A stretch of 64,000 bases of DNA, from positions 59,585-123,584 of the forward strand of contig CAAGKM010000031.1 in assembly GCA_900770395.1 (NCBI GenBank). The letters run 5' to 3'. A program made the position numbers and the translations under genes. This document shows, one piece after another, positions 35,698 to 44,270 of the stretch (positions are counted from its first letter, which is position 1; each line of letters opens with the position of its first letter). Under the pieces are notes generated by a model. The model was not told the origin of the DNA. It saw nothing but the letters and a program-made list of their open reading frames with translations, and made no database searches. This DNA is from an uncultured Prevotella sp. Lineage in GTDB: Bacteria; Bacteroidota; Bacteroidia; Bacteroidales; Bacteroidaceae.

Positions 35698-37724
35698 TGC
35701 TCCAACTTCACTTTTATTGCCTTGCCTGTCATTATGGTAAGGTTGGCGGTACCGTTCTTCATTATATCCACGTATTGATAGCAAGTGTCAACCACCACCT
35801 TGCCGTCAAGCTGAATAATACCCCACCGCTGCGGACTCTGCTCCACTGCACAATAGTTGCCAACAGGTTCCTTAATGCTTCGGTAGATGGGAGGCACTAT
35901 CACCCGTCCGTCAAGCTTCAGTCCCCATTTGTTATTCGAACAGAATGGCACGACGTTGCGCAGTAGCAACAGTTTTTTTCTCAGTTTATCTGTCTCCATA
36001 CGCTCCGCTTTCTTCCTTGCTTTTTCGCTCAGTAGCTTGATTACTAAGCTTAACTTCTGTGTCTCTTCATCGTTTTTCTCACTTCCGATGTAACATTTCT
36101 CCTTGCCGTTTTCCACATAATAGTAGTCCTTGTTTTGGTTCAGAATGATAATGCTTCCATCATTCAATCTTGAGTATATGATATACCAGTCCACATCATC
36201 ATTGGCAAGGATGCAGGCGGCATGAAAAACATTTGGCTTCCCCAATCTTTTCAATATTGCACGCCATCTGTCATCATCACTCATGAAAATGTCAACATAG
36301 AATTCTCTGTCAAGGATGTTGTTCCTTTTATTTGGGAACCCTGACTTATAAGGATGCTTTATTCTACTAAAGTACTTGTCCTCAACTTTGAGCATTTCCA
36401 CTTTTCCGAACCATACTGACACAGGACGGCTTTTATATTTCATGCCGTTGCGTTGGTCCAAATAGCGTTTCTTGTTGCCGTTGCCAGTGATGATGATATC
36501 ACTTCCCTTTCCGTCTCTATCCGAATGGATGTTGCTGCTTTTCAGTTGTTCCAATAGAATTTCATGACTGATAACTTCGTCCAAATCAATGTCCATTGAG
36601 GCTCTGACCTCCGTATTGTCATTCACGGCATAGCTCAGCACTGCGCTGTTTCTTGTCCTGCTGCCCTTGCCAGCCATCAGCCCCTCAAACATCGCCTGCC
36701 AGTCACGGTCGGCGGCGGGAAGTCCGAACATACGGTAAAGTCCCACATTGTCGATCATCACGCAAGTGTCTTTCCCATCAGACTTTCTAAGTCCACGTCC
36801 AACCATCTGCAGATATTTCGCTAACGACAGCGTAGGGCGTGCCAGCTGAATAAACTCCACGTCAGGACAGTCGAAGCCCTCAGAGAATAGGTCCACGCTC
36901 ACCATCACCCTTATCTTTCCAGCCTTGAAATTCTCCACCGTCTGTTTACGTTCCTCCGCAGGAGTCTTGCTGTCAATCGCCACCGCATTCACCCCATGCT
37001 CACGGTAATACTCCGCAATATTATGCGCATGGTCGATATTTATCGCATACACAATGCCCTTCTTCCCATCTGCATATCGTACTACGCTTTCATATAATCG
37101 TTCGATGCTCGGGCGTTTATTCAGCACAGCATTCAGCTCCTTTACCTGATAGTCGCCGTCAGCTCCCCGCTTCTCCAGTGAGTTGATAATCCTCTGCTCC
37201 TCACTGTCCTCTTTTATACTATAATAGTCAAAAAGTGACAGCCATCCCTCACGTATGAACTGCCCGATGCTCCACGACATCACCAATGTGTCAAACAGGT
37301 CGGTGAATCCCTTTCCATTCAGTCTGCACGGCGTTGCCGTCAGTCCTAAGAACCTCGCCTCTCGCCACTTCTTCCACATCATCCTGTATGTCTTCGCCAA
37401 GGCATGATGCGCCTCGTCAATCACCACCAACGATGGGATAAAGTCCAGAGCATCAATCCTTCGTGATATAGTCTGTATTGACTCCACCACAATTCTACCG
37501 TCATCAATCCCAAGCCTGCGGATAGTCTCCTTAATCTGCTCAATCAGCTCCCTGCGGTGCGCCACAATCAGAATAACTCCTTTAACTTCTATAAAAGAGT
37601 GTACAACTTCAGCCAGCACCACCGTCTTTCCCGTTCCCGTAGGCATCTGCACCATCACGCTCCTGTGATGACGGAATGCCTCCGATATACGTTTCAGTAT
37701 GTCAGATTGATAATTACGAAGCAT
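35694..37724 (-). CDS. DEAD/DEAH-box helicase with C-terminal WG repeats
   Basis: A 676-residue superfamily 2 helicase: Walker A MPTGTGKT (27-34), DEAH box VIDEAH (101-106), LTATP, then the second RecA domain with VSVDLFSEGFD and QMVGRGLRKSDGK. Residues about 400-570 do not match a domain I know. The last 100 residues contain two WG-type repeats (KWGLKLDGRVIVPPIY and RWGIIQLDGKVVVDTCY). The core resembles RadD-type and restriction-type helicases. It overlaps the converging MBL gene by four bases at the stop codons. It may mark the start of the accessory region. Confidence 0.82.
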   Translation of the reverse strand: MLRNYQSDILKRISEAFRHHRSVMVQMPTGTGKTVVLAEVVHSFIEVKGVILIVAHRRELIEQIKETIRRLGIDDGRIVVESIQTISRRIDALDFIPSLVVIDEAHHALAKTYRMMWKKWREARFLGLTATPCRLNGKGFTDLFDTLVMSWSIGQFIREGWLSLFDYYSIKEDSEEQRIINSLEKRGADGDYQVKELNAVLNKRPSIERLYESVVRYADGKKGIVYAINIDHAHNIAEYYREHGVNAVAIDSKTPAEERKQTVENFKAGKIRVMVSVDLFSEGFDCPDVEFIQLARPTLSLAKYLQMVGRGLRKSDGKDTCVMIDNVGLYRMFGLPAADRDWQAMFEGLMAGKGSRTRNSAVLSYAVNDNTEVRASMDIDLDEVISHEILLEQLKSSNIHSDRDGKGSDIIITGNGNKKRYLDQRNGMKYKSRPVSVWFGKVEMLKVEDKYFSRIKHPYKSGFPNKRNNILDREFYVDIFMSDDDRWRAILKRLGKPNVFHAACILANDDVDWYIIYSRLNDGSIIILNQNKDYYYVENGKEKCYIGSEKNDEETQKLSLVIKLLSEKARKKAERMETDKLRKKLLLLRNVVPFCSNNKWGLKLDGRVIVPPIYRSIKEPVGNYCAVEQSPQRWGIIQLDGKVVVDTCYQYVDIMKNGTANLTIMTGKAIKVKLEH

Positions 37725-37783
37725 AATAACAGCAACTTTTGCAATTTATAAAAAATTACAAACGGATAAATATTAACAAACAA

Positions 37784-38911
37784 CTAATGCAGCACTCTCC
37801 ATCCCAAGTGCCACACCCTGAACAGGGGTTCACATAGAGCCTCCTCGGGATAACTGCCCACCAAACGCATAACACGCTTCAGCTTCCATATAGCATGAGA
37901 AAAGGTGCCCCCATTCCTCATACTCTTTCCACGCTCATCATAATGCCCGAAGTTTCCTCCCTGCATAATCTCCGCAAGCAGCCTTCTGCCCTCCTTCCCG
38001 TTAGGCTCACATATATAATAATGTGTAGGCATAGCGAACACCTCATGCAGCACCCACATCACCGCGGCAGCAAACTTCCCCATGCCGAAAGAGCGCATCA
38101 CACTCATAATTTCCTCTTTCGACATCACAGGCACGCCAAGACCTTCCGCCCACATTCCCTGTGAACTCCTCACTCCACACTCCTCACTCCACACTTTCAG
38201 CGTAAAATAGTAGTCCATCAGCTGGCGTAGCCCAAGACCCGTCTCTAAGAAATGCGAGAAAAGATGGCACATCTGATACACCACATTCACCGATGGTGTC
38301 AGCATAGAGAAGCCAAATTGAGTTTTATTTTTCATACACTCATCCGCATGAGATGAGAAGAAACGTTGCATCCGATGATTCCGTATAGGCGAATGCAGAA
38401 AAGCCGGTCTGTAGTGAAGTTCCACTTCCGTGTCACTAAAAATATGAGCCTCTATATGATGATACACAGCTTTACACTTTTTGCCTTCAACATTTAATGT
38501 CCGGGCATATTTTATCAACGACCGACATCCATGATAACTACACCACACATCGATATCCCCAGGATTGCGTCTCAGCTTCAGACGCTCTGGATAATTCAGC
38601 AAGTTTCCCTGTCCTTTTAAGATGCAGCATTGCAATCCGTCACGCTCCAGCCTCTCCGTCAACTCCCTGCATTGTTCATTCAGTTTTCTGTTCAATGCCT
38701 CTATCTTTAGTGACACCGCCATCCACTTCATCCTCAATGTTTGGGGACAGTCTATACCTTGCTCATGTAATCGCTCAACAGCCGAAAAAACAACGCCCAG
38801 CAGAGCGTGTTTCTTGCAGAAATCATAAAAGGCATACCAGTCCTTGTCGGTTGGAATAAAAGACAAGCAATCTGCGTTGCATACTGCAAACTGCAATAAC
38901 CCAAAACACAT
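37784..38911 (-). CDS. Nucleotidyltransferase-fold protein (NTP_transf_5-like)
   Basis: A 375-residue protein with CCILKGQGNLLNYPERLKLR and NPGDIDVW, the paired-aspartate motif of the nucleotidyltransferase fold, then a C-terminal helical part (HLFSHFLETGLGLRQLMDYY). Proteins of this family are common in Bacteroidetes surface-glycan loci and are of unknown biochemical role. Residues near VWSEECGVRSSQ are encoded by a 14-bp tandem repeat. It is the downstream end of the polysaccharide gene run, 33 bases after the WecG-like gene. Confidence 0.75.
   Translation of the reverse strand: MCFGLLQFAVCNADCLSFIPTDKDWYAFYDFCKKHALLGVVFSAVERLHEQGIDCPQTLRMKWMAVSLKIEALNRKLNEQCRELTERLERDGLQCCILKGQGNLLNYPERLKLRRNPGDIDVWCSYHGCRSLIKYARTLNVEGKKCKAVYHHIEAHIFSDTEVELHYRPAFLHSPIRNHRMQRFFSSHADECMKNKTQFGFSMLTPSVNVVYQMCHLFSHFLETGLGLRQLMDYYFTLKVWSEECGVRSSQGMWAEGLGVPVMSKEEIMSVMRSFGMGKFAAAVMWVLHEVFAMPTHYYICEPNGKEGRRLLAEIMQGGNFGHYDERGKSMRNGGTFSHAIWKLKRVMRLVGSYPEEALCEPLFRVWHLGWRVLH
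38166..38193. repeat. 14-bp tandem repeat inside a coding region
   Basis: ACTCCTCACTCCAC occurs twice in direct succession (38166-38179 and 38180-38193). The unit is not a multiple of three, so gain or loss of a copy would shift the frame of the nucleotidyltransferase-like gene. Confidence 0.8.
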
Positions 38912-38944
38912 ATTGTTTAAAATAAAGCAATGCTCAAAGTTTAA

Positions 38945-39682
38945 TTAAAAAGGATTCTTATATATCCCTAATATCAGTTTTCCAAGATACCAAAAGAACT
39001 TCACGTCGTCCACGAAATAACGTCTGAACATACGCCTCGGCTCCATTAAGAAACGGTAGAACCACTCCATGGCACAAGCCTGTATCCACTTTGGCGCACG
39101 CTTCACATTCCCTGCTTCAAAGTCTATGGTAGCACCAAGAGCCATCCAAATATCCACATCTGGCATTTTATCCTTATGAGCATCTATCCACTTCTCTTGC
39201 TTAGGACAGCCGACTCCCACAAGAACAACATTCGCCTCGCTCTCATTAATCATCTGATAAATTCTGGCATTCTCATCTGGCTTCTTTTCAAACCCATACG
39301 ATGGCGAATATGCCCCAACCACAATCTGCCTCCCAATCTTCCTGTTGATATTCTCCATAGCCTTCACAGCCACACCTTCCATTGCGCCAAGCAGAAAAAT
39401 CTTGCAATTTTCATCGTCACTATGGTACATATAATAAGAAGTGAAAAAACTACTACCCGGAACAGCCTCTCGCAGTGAATTTTTTAGCAACTTGGAACAT
39501 AGCAACAGAATCTTACTGTCGCACACCACCCATTCCGCTTTCCTCACTATGTCATAAAACTCCTTGTCTTTTTGTAGCTTTACCATCTGGTCAACATTAG
39601 GAGTAATAAGCACCCCCTGCTTCAATTCCTGAAGCAGTTCTTGTTCCGTGACATCCTTGATGTCTATATTAAGAAATCTCAT
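38945..39682 (-). CDS. WecG/TagA/CpsF-family glycosyltransferase
   Basis: A 245-residue GT26-type enzyme. LITPNVDQMVKLQKD, ADWVVCDSKIL (VVCDSK here), VPGSSFF, the GVGCPKQEKWI block and WMALGATIDFEAGNVKRAPKWI ... EWFYRFLMEPRRM are diagnostic. Members add a ManNAc-type sugar to an undecaprenyl-linked intermediate, an early step of surface polysaccharide assembly on the cytoplasmic face. Placed near the end of the cluster, with a transcription terminator separating it from the PIN operon upstream. Confidence 0.88.
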   Translation of the reverse strand: MRFLNIDIKDVTEQELLQELKQGVLITPNVDQMVKLQKDKEFYDIVRKAEWVVCDSKILLLCSKLLKNSLREAVPGSSFFTSYYMYHSDDENCKIFLLGAMEGVAVKAMENINRKIGRQIVVGAYSPSYGFEKKPDENARIYQMINESEANVVLVGVGCPKQEKWIDAHKDKMPDVDIWMALGATIDFEAGNVKRAPKWIQACAMEWFYRFLMEPRRMFRRYFVDDVKFFWYLGKLILGIYKNPF

Positions 39683-39780
39683 ATTTTAGTTAATCAGCCA
39701 TGGACAAATATCCACACACTTTAATTAGGCATTAGGTCAAAAAATCATTAATGTCTAATTCTGAAAATAAAAAGTCTCGT

Positions 39781-39815
39781 AAAAAGCACTAAGACCAAGA
39801 GTAGCATCTCTTAGT
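39781..39815 (-). terminator. Terminator after the PIN-like gene
   Basis: ACTAAGA (39788-39794) pairs with TCTTAGT (39809-39815), and the minus strand continues GCTTTTTACG. It closes the three-gene XRE/ImmA/PIN operon 33 bases after its last stop. Confidence 0.55.
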
Positions 39816-39847
39816 CTCACATCTAATATATTTTAGTAAATAAAAAA

Positions 39848-40399
39848 TTAAAAGAAACTTAAATCTCTCGTTGGAATATAATTCCTTATGTCGTAAACAG
39901 GGAAACGGGCATCATTTGCAGCCACGGCATTTTTGATAAACGCATTACATTGGGCAACATCCCAAAACTTCTTGTTCATGGCAATGGTTAAAATATCCAT
40001 TACACCTATATATTCTATGCCATTGGCATCACAATATCCCGCAACATCCCTAAAGTTGCTGCTGGCAATAACTTCTTGCCCAAATTTTGCCATTGACATA
40101 CATGCGCATTCCCCATCGCCCAATAATTTGTTGACATGCTTAAGTCTGTAGAATTCACTTACAATTTTTTTGTTAAGTTTTGGGAAACAGATACTTTGCG
40201 CGTTGCTTTTTGCCAACCAATTGTCCACATCCTTCTTTCTACTGTTATCCCATGGGTGATAAGTAGCCTCTCTGTAAACATTATCCACAATAAGCAAATG
40301 GTGCGGAGCCAGAATCTCATTCAAATCAAAAATATGCCCAGTAGCGACAAAATGCGATATAACATCAGCATCCACCAGAATAACCTTTGCCCGTGCCAT
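39848..40399 (-). CDS. PIN-like domain protein, putative RNase toxin
   Basis: A 183-residue protein with the acidic residues of a PIN nuclease: Asp10 and Asp12 in LVDADVISHF, Glu44 in VYREAT, Asp94/Glu96 in LLGDGECACM, and Asp117 in SSNFRDVAG. PIN proteins are metal-dependent ribonucleases, often toxins. It begins 5 bases after the ImmA/IrrE gene and is the last gene of a three-gene operon. The usual small VapB antitoxin is absent; the XRE and ImmA/IrrE proteins may take that place. Confidence 0.7.
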   Translation of the reverse strand: MARAKVILVDADVISHFVATGHIFDLNEILAPHHLLIVDNVYREATYHPWDNSRKKDVDNWLAKSNAQSICFPKLNKKIVSEFYRLKHVNKLLGDGECACMSMAKFGQEVIASSNFRDVAGYCDANGIEYIGVMDILTIAMNKKFWDVAQCNAFIKNAVAANDARFPVYDIRNYIPTRDLSFF

Positions 40400-40404
40400 A
40401 ACTT

Positions 40405-41142
40405 TTAGCTTTTATTGAAGTCGATACCCATGTCTCTCAATAGTCCAAAATAACGGGCTTGCGAAATAAGTCCCTTGTCATAAAGTGCTCTTGCCTTGAG
40501 ATTGTAATCACCTATCAATTCCTTTTTCCCAGTTGGGGTATACAAGGAAGTGTCATAGCCATATTCCGTTGCACTATTAATCACATTCTTTTTATATTTG
40601 TCATACGAAAAATCGCTAATCCATCCAAGTGCTTTCAGTCTGAATAATAAGCATGAGCGTGAGCATCGGAAATTTTGTTCCAATTTCAATATTGTGGCTA
40701 TTGACACAGAGTCCTTCTTGATTATTTCTTCAGGTGGTGTCAACATTGTCACCCCTTCTTCAGGCAAAAGAAGACAACGAGCGAAATAATTAGCACAGTC
40801 CTCCTCTTGCTCAGTCTGTTCTTGCCCTTTTAAATCTAAGGAAACAGCAAAATTCTCCTGAAACAACAGATGATACATCTCATGACAAGCAGTAAAGCGC
40901 TGTCTGCCATAATTACTATTGGTATTTACCAACATAAACAGTTTTCTCAATCCATCATCCCCCTCAATTCTTACCCCCATTCCTTCTATATTATCAGACA
41001 GAGGTTGAAAACTCGCAACGATATTCTTCTTGCGAATCATCTGATGAACACTTATGGCATCCGTTGATCTCACTCCAAACTCCTGCCGCAGTTGATTTGC
41101 CAGATTCTCCAGCCTAATCTTGTCAGTTCTTCTCAAGCTCAT
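40405..41142 (-). CDS. ImmA/IrrE-family metallopeptidase
   Basis: A 245-residue protein with HEMYH (87-91) and a downstream glutamate region EEDCANYFARCLLLP, the zinc site of ImmA/IrrE peptidases. These typically cleave an XRE-type repressor, as in mobile-element or DNA-damage switches. Here the XRE gene lies directly upstream and overlaps by 20 bases. The C-terminal ~100 residues are not assigned. Confidence 0.85.
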   Translation of the reverse strand: MSLRRTDKIRLENLANQLRQEFGVRSTDAISVHQMIRKKNIVASFQPLSDNIEGMGVRIEGDDGLRKLFMLVNTNSNYGRQRFTACHEMYHLLFQENFAVSLDLKGQEQTEQEEDCANYFARCLLLPEEGVTMLTPPEEIIKKDSVSIATILKLEQNFRCSRSCLLFRLKALGWISDFSYDKYKKNVINSATEYGYDTSLYTPTGKKELIGDYNLKARALYDKGLISQARYFGLLRDMGIDFNKS

Positions 41143-41461
41143 GACTCATCATTAAATAATTCTTGACGATTTTCTGGAAACGTGCAATTTCTTCCAATCC
41201 ACCTTCCATACCATTTCGTCTGAAAGCAAAAGCTGAGGCAAGCTGGAATTGCTCCACATCGCCTTCCATAATCTCATACTCATCAACTCCATAGAGGCAT
41301 GAGAGCTTTTCCAAAGCCTCCATTGAAACCTCGGTCTGTCCCGTCTCATATTTCAGATACGCAGGCTGACTAATCCCCAGGTATTTGCTTACCTCTTCTT
41401 GAGAATATGAAAATCGTTTTCGCAATTCTTTGATATTACTTGCCGTCTTAATGTTCGCCAT
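41123..41461 (-). CDS. XRE-family helix-turn-helix regulator
   Basis: A 112-residue protein with an N-terminal helix-turn-helix (IKELRKRFSYSQEEVSKYLGISQPAYLKYETGQ) and a short C-terminal tail that could be the peptidase or dimerisation segment. It is the promoter-proximal gene of the PIN operon, so it likely autoregulates it. Confidence 0.88.
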   Translation of the reverse strand: MANIKTASNIKELRKRFSYSQEEVSKYLGISQPAYLKYETGQTEVSMEALEKLSCLYGVDEYEIMEGDVEQFQLASAFAFRRNGMEGGLEEIARFQKIVKNYLMMSHELEKN

Positions 41462-41499
41462 AACAAAGTGATCTTTTAATGAGCGTATTATTTCCGCTG

Positions 41500-41507
41500 C
41501 AAAGATA
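41500..41507 (-). promoter_or_regulatory. -7 box of the XRE/ImmA/PIN operon
   Basis: TATCTTTG on the minus strand, 38 bases before the XRE ATG. No clear TTTG lies at the usual distance, so the promoter may be weak or need activation. Together with the terminator at 39781-39815 it makes this operon independent of the surrounding polysaccharide genes. Confidence 0.45.
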
Positions 41508-41647
41508 ATACAATTATTCCTTTTTTTATACTTTTAGTTATTAAAAAATATAAAAAATATAAATTTTGGCATATTATATAACCACAATCAACATGAAAAA
41601 GGTATCCGTCGAAAAAGAGTTGTTATCAATACTATAATCTATTCCCC

Positions 41648-42178
41648 TCATTTTCTCTTTTTAATTAATTTAGCAGGATTGCCTCCCCAGATGCTGTATG
41701 GTTCCACATCTTTGGCAATGATTGCGCCTGATGCACAAATACTTCCCTTACTAATTTTTCGTCCTGGCATTATCATCACTCTAGCGCCAATCCAGCAATC
41801 ATCTTCTATTATTGTTTGTCTGTTTTGCTCTTTCCCTTGGAAAAACATCGGAGTATTCGGGTCAGAGGTTATATGATTATTACCAACAATATAAACATCA
41901 GGTCCCATCATAACATACTTACCTATTTTTACTTTGGGGTGAAGGGTACAATTGGCACCAATACCACTATAATCACCGATTTCAACCTCATCGCCCTTAC
42001 CGAAGAACACTCTTCTATTTATGCAGGAAACATTTTTTCCACAGTATAAAAAGATGTGTCTACAGCAGAACACCCTAATTGCATTTGAAATTTTACCTAC
42101 TATGGGTGTATAAGAATCTGGCAGATATTGTGCAAAACCATAATATATTGTACAATATACATTTCTTGTTAAATTCAT
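41648..42178 (-). CDS. Left-handed beta-helix acyltransferase (sugar O-acetyltransferase)
   Basis: A 176-residue hexapeptide-repeat protein (GDYSGIGANCTLHPKVKIGKYVMMGPDVYIVGNNH) with the acetyl-CoA-binding end IIEDDCWIGARVMIMPGRKISKGSICASGAIIAKDVEPYSIWGGNPAKLI, typical of the WcaF/LacA group. It should acetylate a sugar of the surface polysaccharide in the cytoplasm. It lies 60 bases downstream of an integral-membrane acyltransferase. Confidence 0.85.
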   Translation of the reverse strand: MNLTRNVYCTIYYGFAQYLPDSYTPIVGKISNAIRVFCCRHIFLYCGKNVSCINRRVFFGKGDEVEIGDYSGIGANCTLHPKVKIGKYVMMGPDVYIVGNNHITSDPNTPMFFQGKEQNRQTIIEDDCWIGARVMIMPGRKISKGSICASGAIIAKDVEPYSIWGGNPAKLIKKRK

Positions 42179-42238
42179 TATCTAAACATTTTTATTTTGT
42201 TACTATTTGCATAACTTTATTAGATTTATAATCAACAT

Positions 42239-43189
42239 TTAATGTTGTTTACCTAATAAAAATTTTGCGTATTTATTTATAACCAATACAAAGGCTGAAT
42301 CTATAATCATAACAACCAAAAGTGAAGCTGACATCGTTAAATAAATCGACAAATGTAACGTAATTATTTTATCTTGTATAGAGATAAAAAACAAATGGGT
42401 TAGCATTATTGCAAGTGAATTCTCTCCTAACCAACACAAAATAAATTTCATTTTGGGGAATTTACAGTCTATCCATTTTGACAGACCGACACAAGAATAA
42501 GTGGCAAGTATGGAAATGAGAATAAATGGCACATATCCTACGGGAATAAAATTAGTACTTACGTTTGTATATCCCATATTATATACGTAAAGAAGTATTG
42601 ATATTGCGAATGCAGCCCAATAACTCCATGTGCTTTGTTCGCCAATAAAAAATTTCTTCCATTCTTTACCTAAAAAGAAAAATATACTACAAAGCATCGC
42701 TGTTCCTACACTATATGGATTACCATAAGAAGACATATAAAAACCTCCGATACTAACTGCTATAATGATAAAATATCTCCATCTTTTAGATGAATAATTA
42801 TAAATGATATGGTTAATAATTATTATCTCCATCAAAGCCAATAGAAACCATATTGGAGGATTTGCACATTCTCTCCCATTTCCACAAAGTGGCATATACA
42901 ATTTTCCCCATTCTATTGGACTGTCTTTAATATATTCTTTAATTGCATAAATCAGAAATCCGATAACTAAAAAAGAGAGATATGGTAGTATCAATCGTTT
43001 AATTCTTTCACCAAGTCGATTAGGCTTGTAAAACAGTCCAGACAAAAGGAAGAACAAAGACATATAAATCGTCGTCACATACCCCCCCCATTCGTAAAAG
43101 TACATTAATCTGTCAAGATTAACAAAATGGAAAAAGACTACAGCAATAATACCAATGCCTTTTGTTATGTCAATACTGGAGTTTCTCAT
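42239..43189 (-). CDS. Acyltransferase family 3 membrane protein with an in-frame G8 tract
   Basis: A 316-residue membrane protein with about nine hydrophobic segments. The N-terminus SIDITKGIGIIAVVFFHF and SLFFLLSGLFYK mark acyltransferase family 3; it would acetylate or acylate the growing glycan. A run of eight G (positions 43082-43089 on the opposite strand as C8) lies at codons around 34-36 (EWGGYV), close to the start, where slippage would switch the gene off. At eight residues the frame is open. The start overlaps the GT4 stop by 20 bases. Confidence 0.8.
   Translation of the reverse strand: MRNSSIDITKGIGIIAVVFFHFVNLDRLMYFYEWGGYVTTIYMSLFFLLSGLFYKPNRLGERIKRLILPYLSFLVIGFLIYAIKEYIKDSPIEWGKLYMPLCGNGRECANPPIWFLLALMEIIIINHIIYNYSSKRWRYFIIIAVSIGGFYMSSYGNPYSVGTAMLCSIFFFLGKEWKKFFIGEQSTWSYWAAFAISILLYVYNMGYTNVSTNFIPVGYVPFILISILATYSCVGLSKWIDCKFPKMKFILCWLGENSLAIMLTHLFFISIQDKIITLHLSIYLTMSASLLVVMIIDSAFVLVINKYAKFLLGKQH
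43082..43089. repeat. C8/G8 homopolymer in an acyltransferase gene
   Basis: Eight consecutive C on the plus strand in an A+T-rich gene; the codons are TGG-GGG-GGG. It is the longest such tract in the window and the gene is currently in frame. Confidence 0.85.
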
Positions 43190-44270
43190 CTTTTTTTATA
43201 TTTCTTAATTTTTTCACCAATTTTATTGCAATTTCATTTGAATCATATTTATAAGCCATTTCTATTGCCTGTAATCTAATCATATTTTTGTGATTATCTG
43301 ACAGATTATAATAATCAACTATTTTATTTGCCAGCTCATGGCTATTTCCAGACTCAAACAAAAAGCCTGTCACTCCATCTTTAATGTATTCCGGTAAACA
43401 ACCTATATTTGAACCTATAACAGGACAACCGCAAGCCATTGCTTCTAATCCTACGAGTCCCAAACTTTCATATAACATTGTCGGGAATATCATAATATCA
43501 GCTTGGTTATATAAATCATTTAATTCCTGATGAGTTTTAGGGCCAAGATAACTACAGCAATCCTGCAAATCAAGCTCTTGTATTTTCCTTTTTAAAAGTT
43601 CTGTTTGTATGCCATATCCAACAAAAACTATTTTCTTGTTGCCCAACTCTCCCTTCAACTTCAATTCATGAGCAGCATTGATAAGAACGTCCCAGCCTTT
43701 ACCTGTGTCAATTCTTGAAACACATATAATCAATCCCGACGTAGTCCTATGATAGTTTCTACAATTAAATACATTTTTATTCACACCTCCAGAAGCACTG
43801 ACACACACTCGCTCTGAAGATAATTTAGGCATCTTTTTCAGCACAACACCCTTAAAATATTCTGAGGGAACAACTATTAGATTAGATTCATAAAGCAATG
43901 GGATTGCTGCTTTCAACAGCATTTCAGATGTTTTATCAATAGTAACAATATCGCTACCATGTATATTCATCACCAGTTTGAATTTACGAAAACATCGACA
44001 AAACCGTAATACTGGAGCAGAATGGGTTATTTGGTGATTATAGACAAAATCATATTCAGTAAATAGTACTTTATATATTATTGCAGAATAAAATACTATA
44101 TACTTATATAATTTAACTATATAATTATTTGAGCGTCCCTGGATAAAACAACAGTCAAATTGAATATCATCCGTATTCCGTTCTATACCCTCCTCAAACA
44201 TTTTGACAAAAGTCCCGTAGGTTTTATCCTTTGCAGAAGGATACATGTTTGATATCAATAATATTTTCAT
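43170..44270 (-). CDS. Glycosyltransferase, GT4 family
   Basis: A 366-residue GT-B-fold enzyme: N-terminal LLISNMYPS, middle NIHGSDI, then CVSRIDTGKGWDVLINA, DIMIFPTMLYESLGLVGLEAMACGCPVIGS (the ExxxxxGLVxxE motif) and the C-terminal domain. It adds one sugar to the polysaccharide repeat unit; donor and acceptor unknown. It overlaps the GT2 gene at its start by four bases and the acyltransferase at its end. Confidence 0.88.
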   Translation of the reverse strand: MKILLISNMYPSAKDKTYGTFVKMFEEGIERNTDDIQFDCCFIQGRSNNYIVKLYKYIVFYSAIIYKVLFTEYDFVYNHQITHSAPVLRFCRCFRKFKLVMNIHGSDIVTIDKTSEMLLKAAIPLLYESNLIVVPSEYFKGVVLKKMPKLSSERVCVSASGGVNKNVFNCRNYHRTTSGLIICVSRIDTGKGWDVLINAAHELKLKGELGNKKIVFVGYGIQTELLKRKIQELDLQDCCSYLGPKTHQELNDLYNQADIMIFPTMLYESLGLVGLEAMACGCPVIGSNIGCLPEYIKDGVTGFLFESGNSHELANKIVDYYNLSDNHKNMIRLQAIEMAYKYDSNEIAIKLVKKLRNIKKDEKLQY

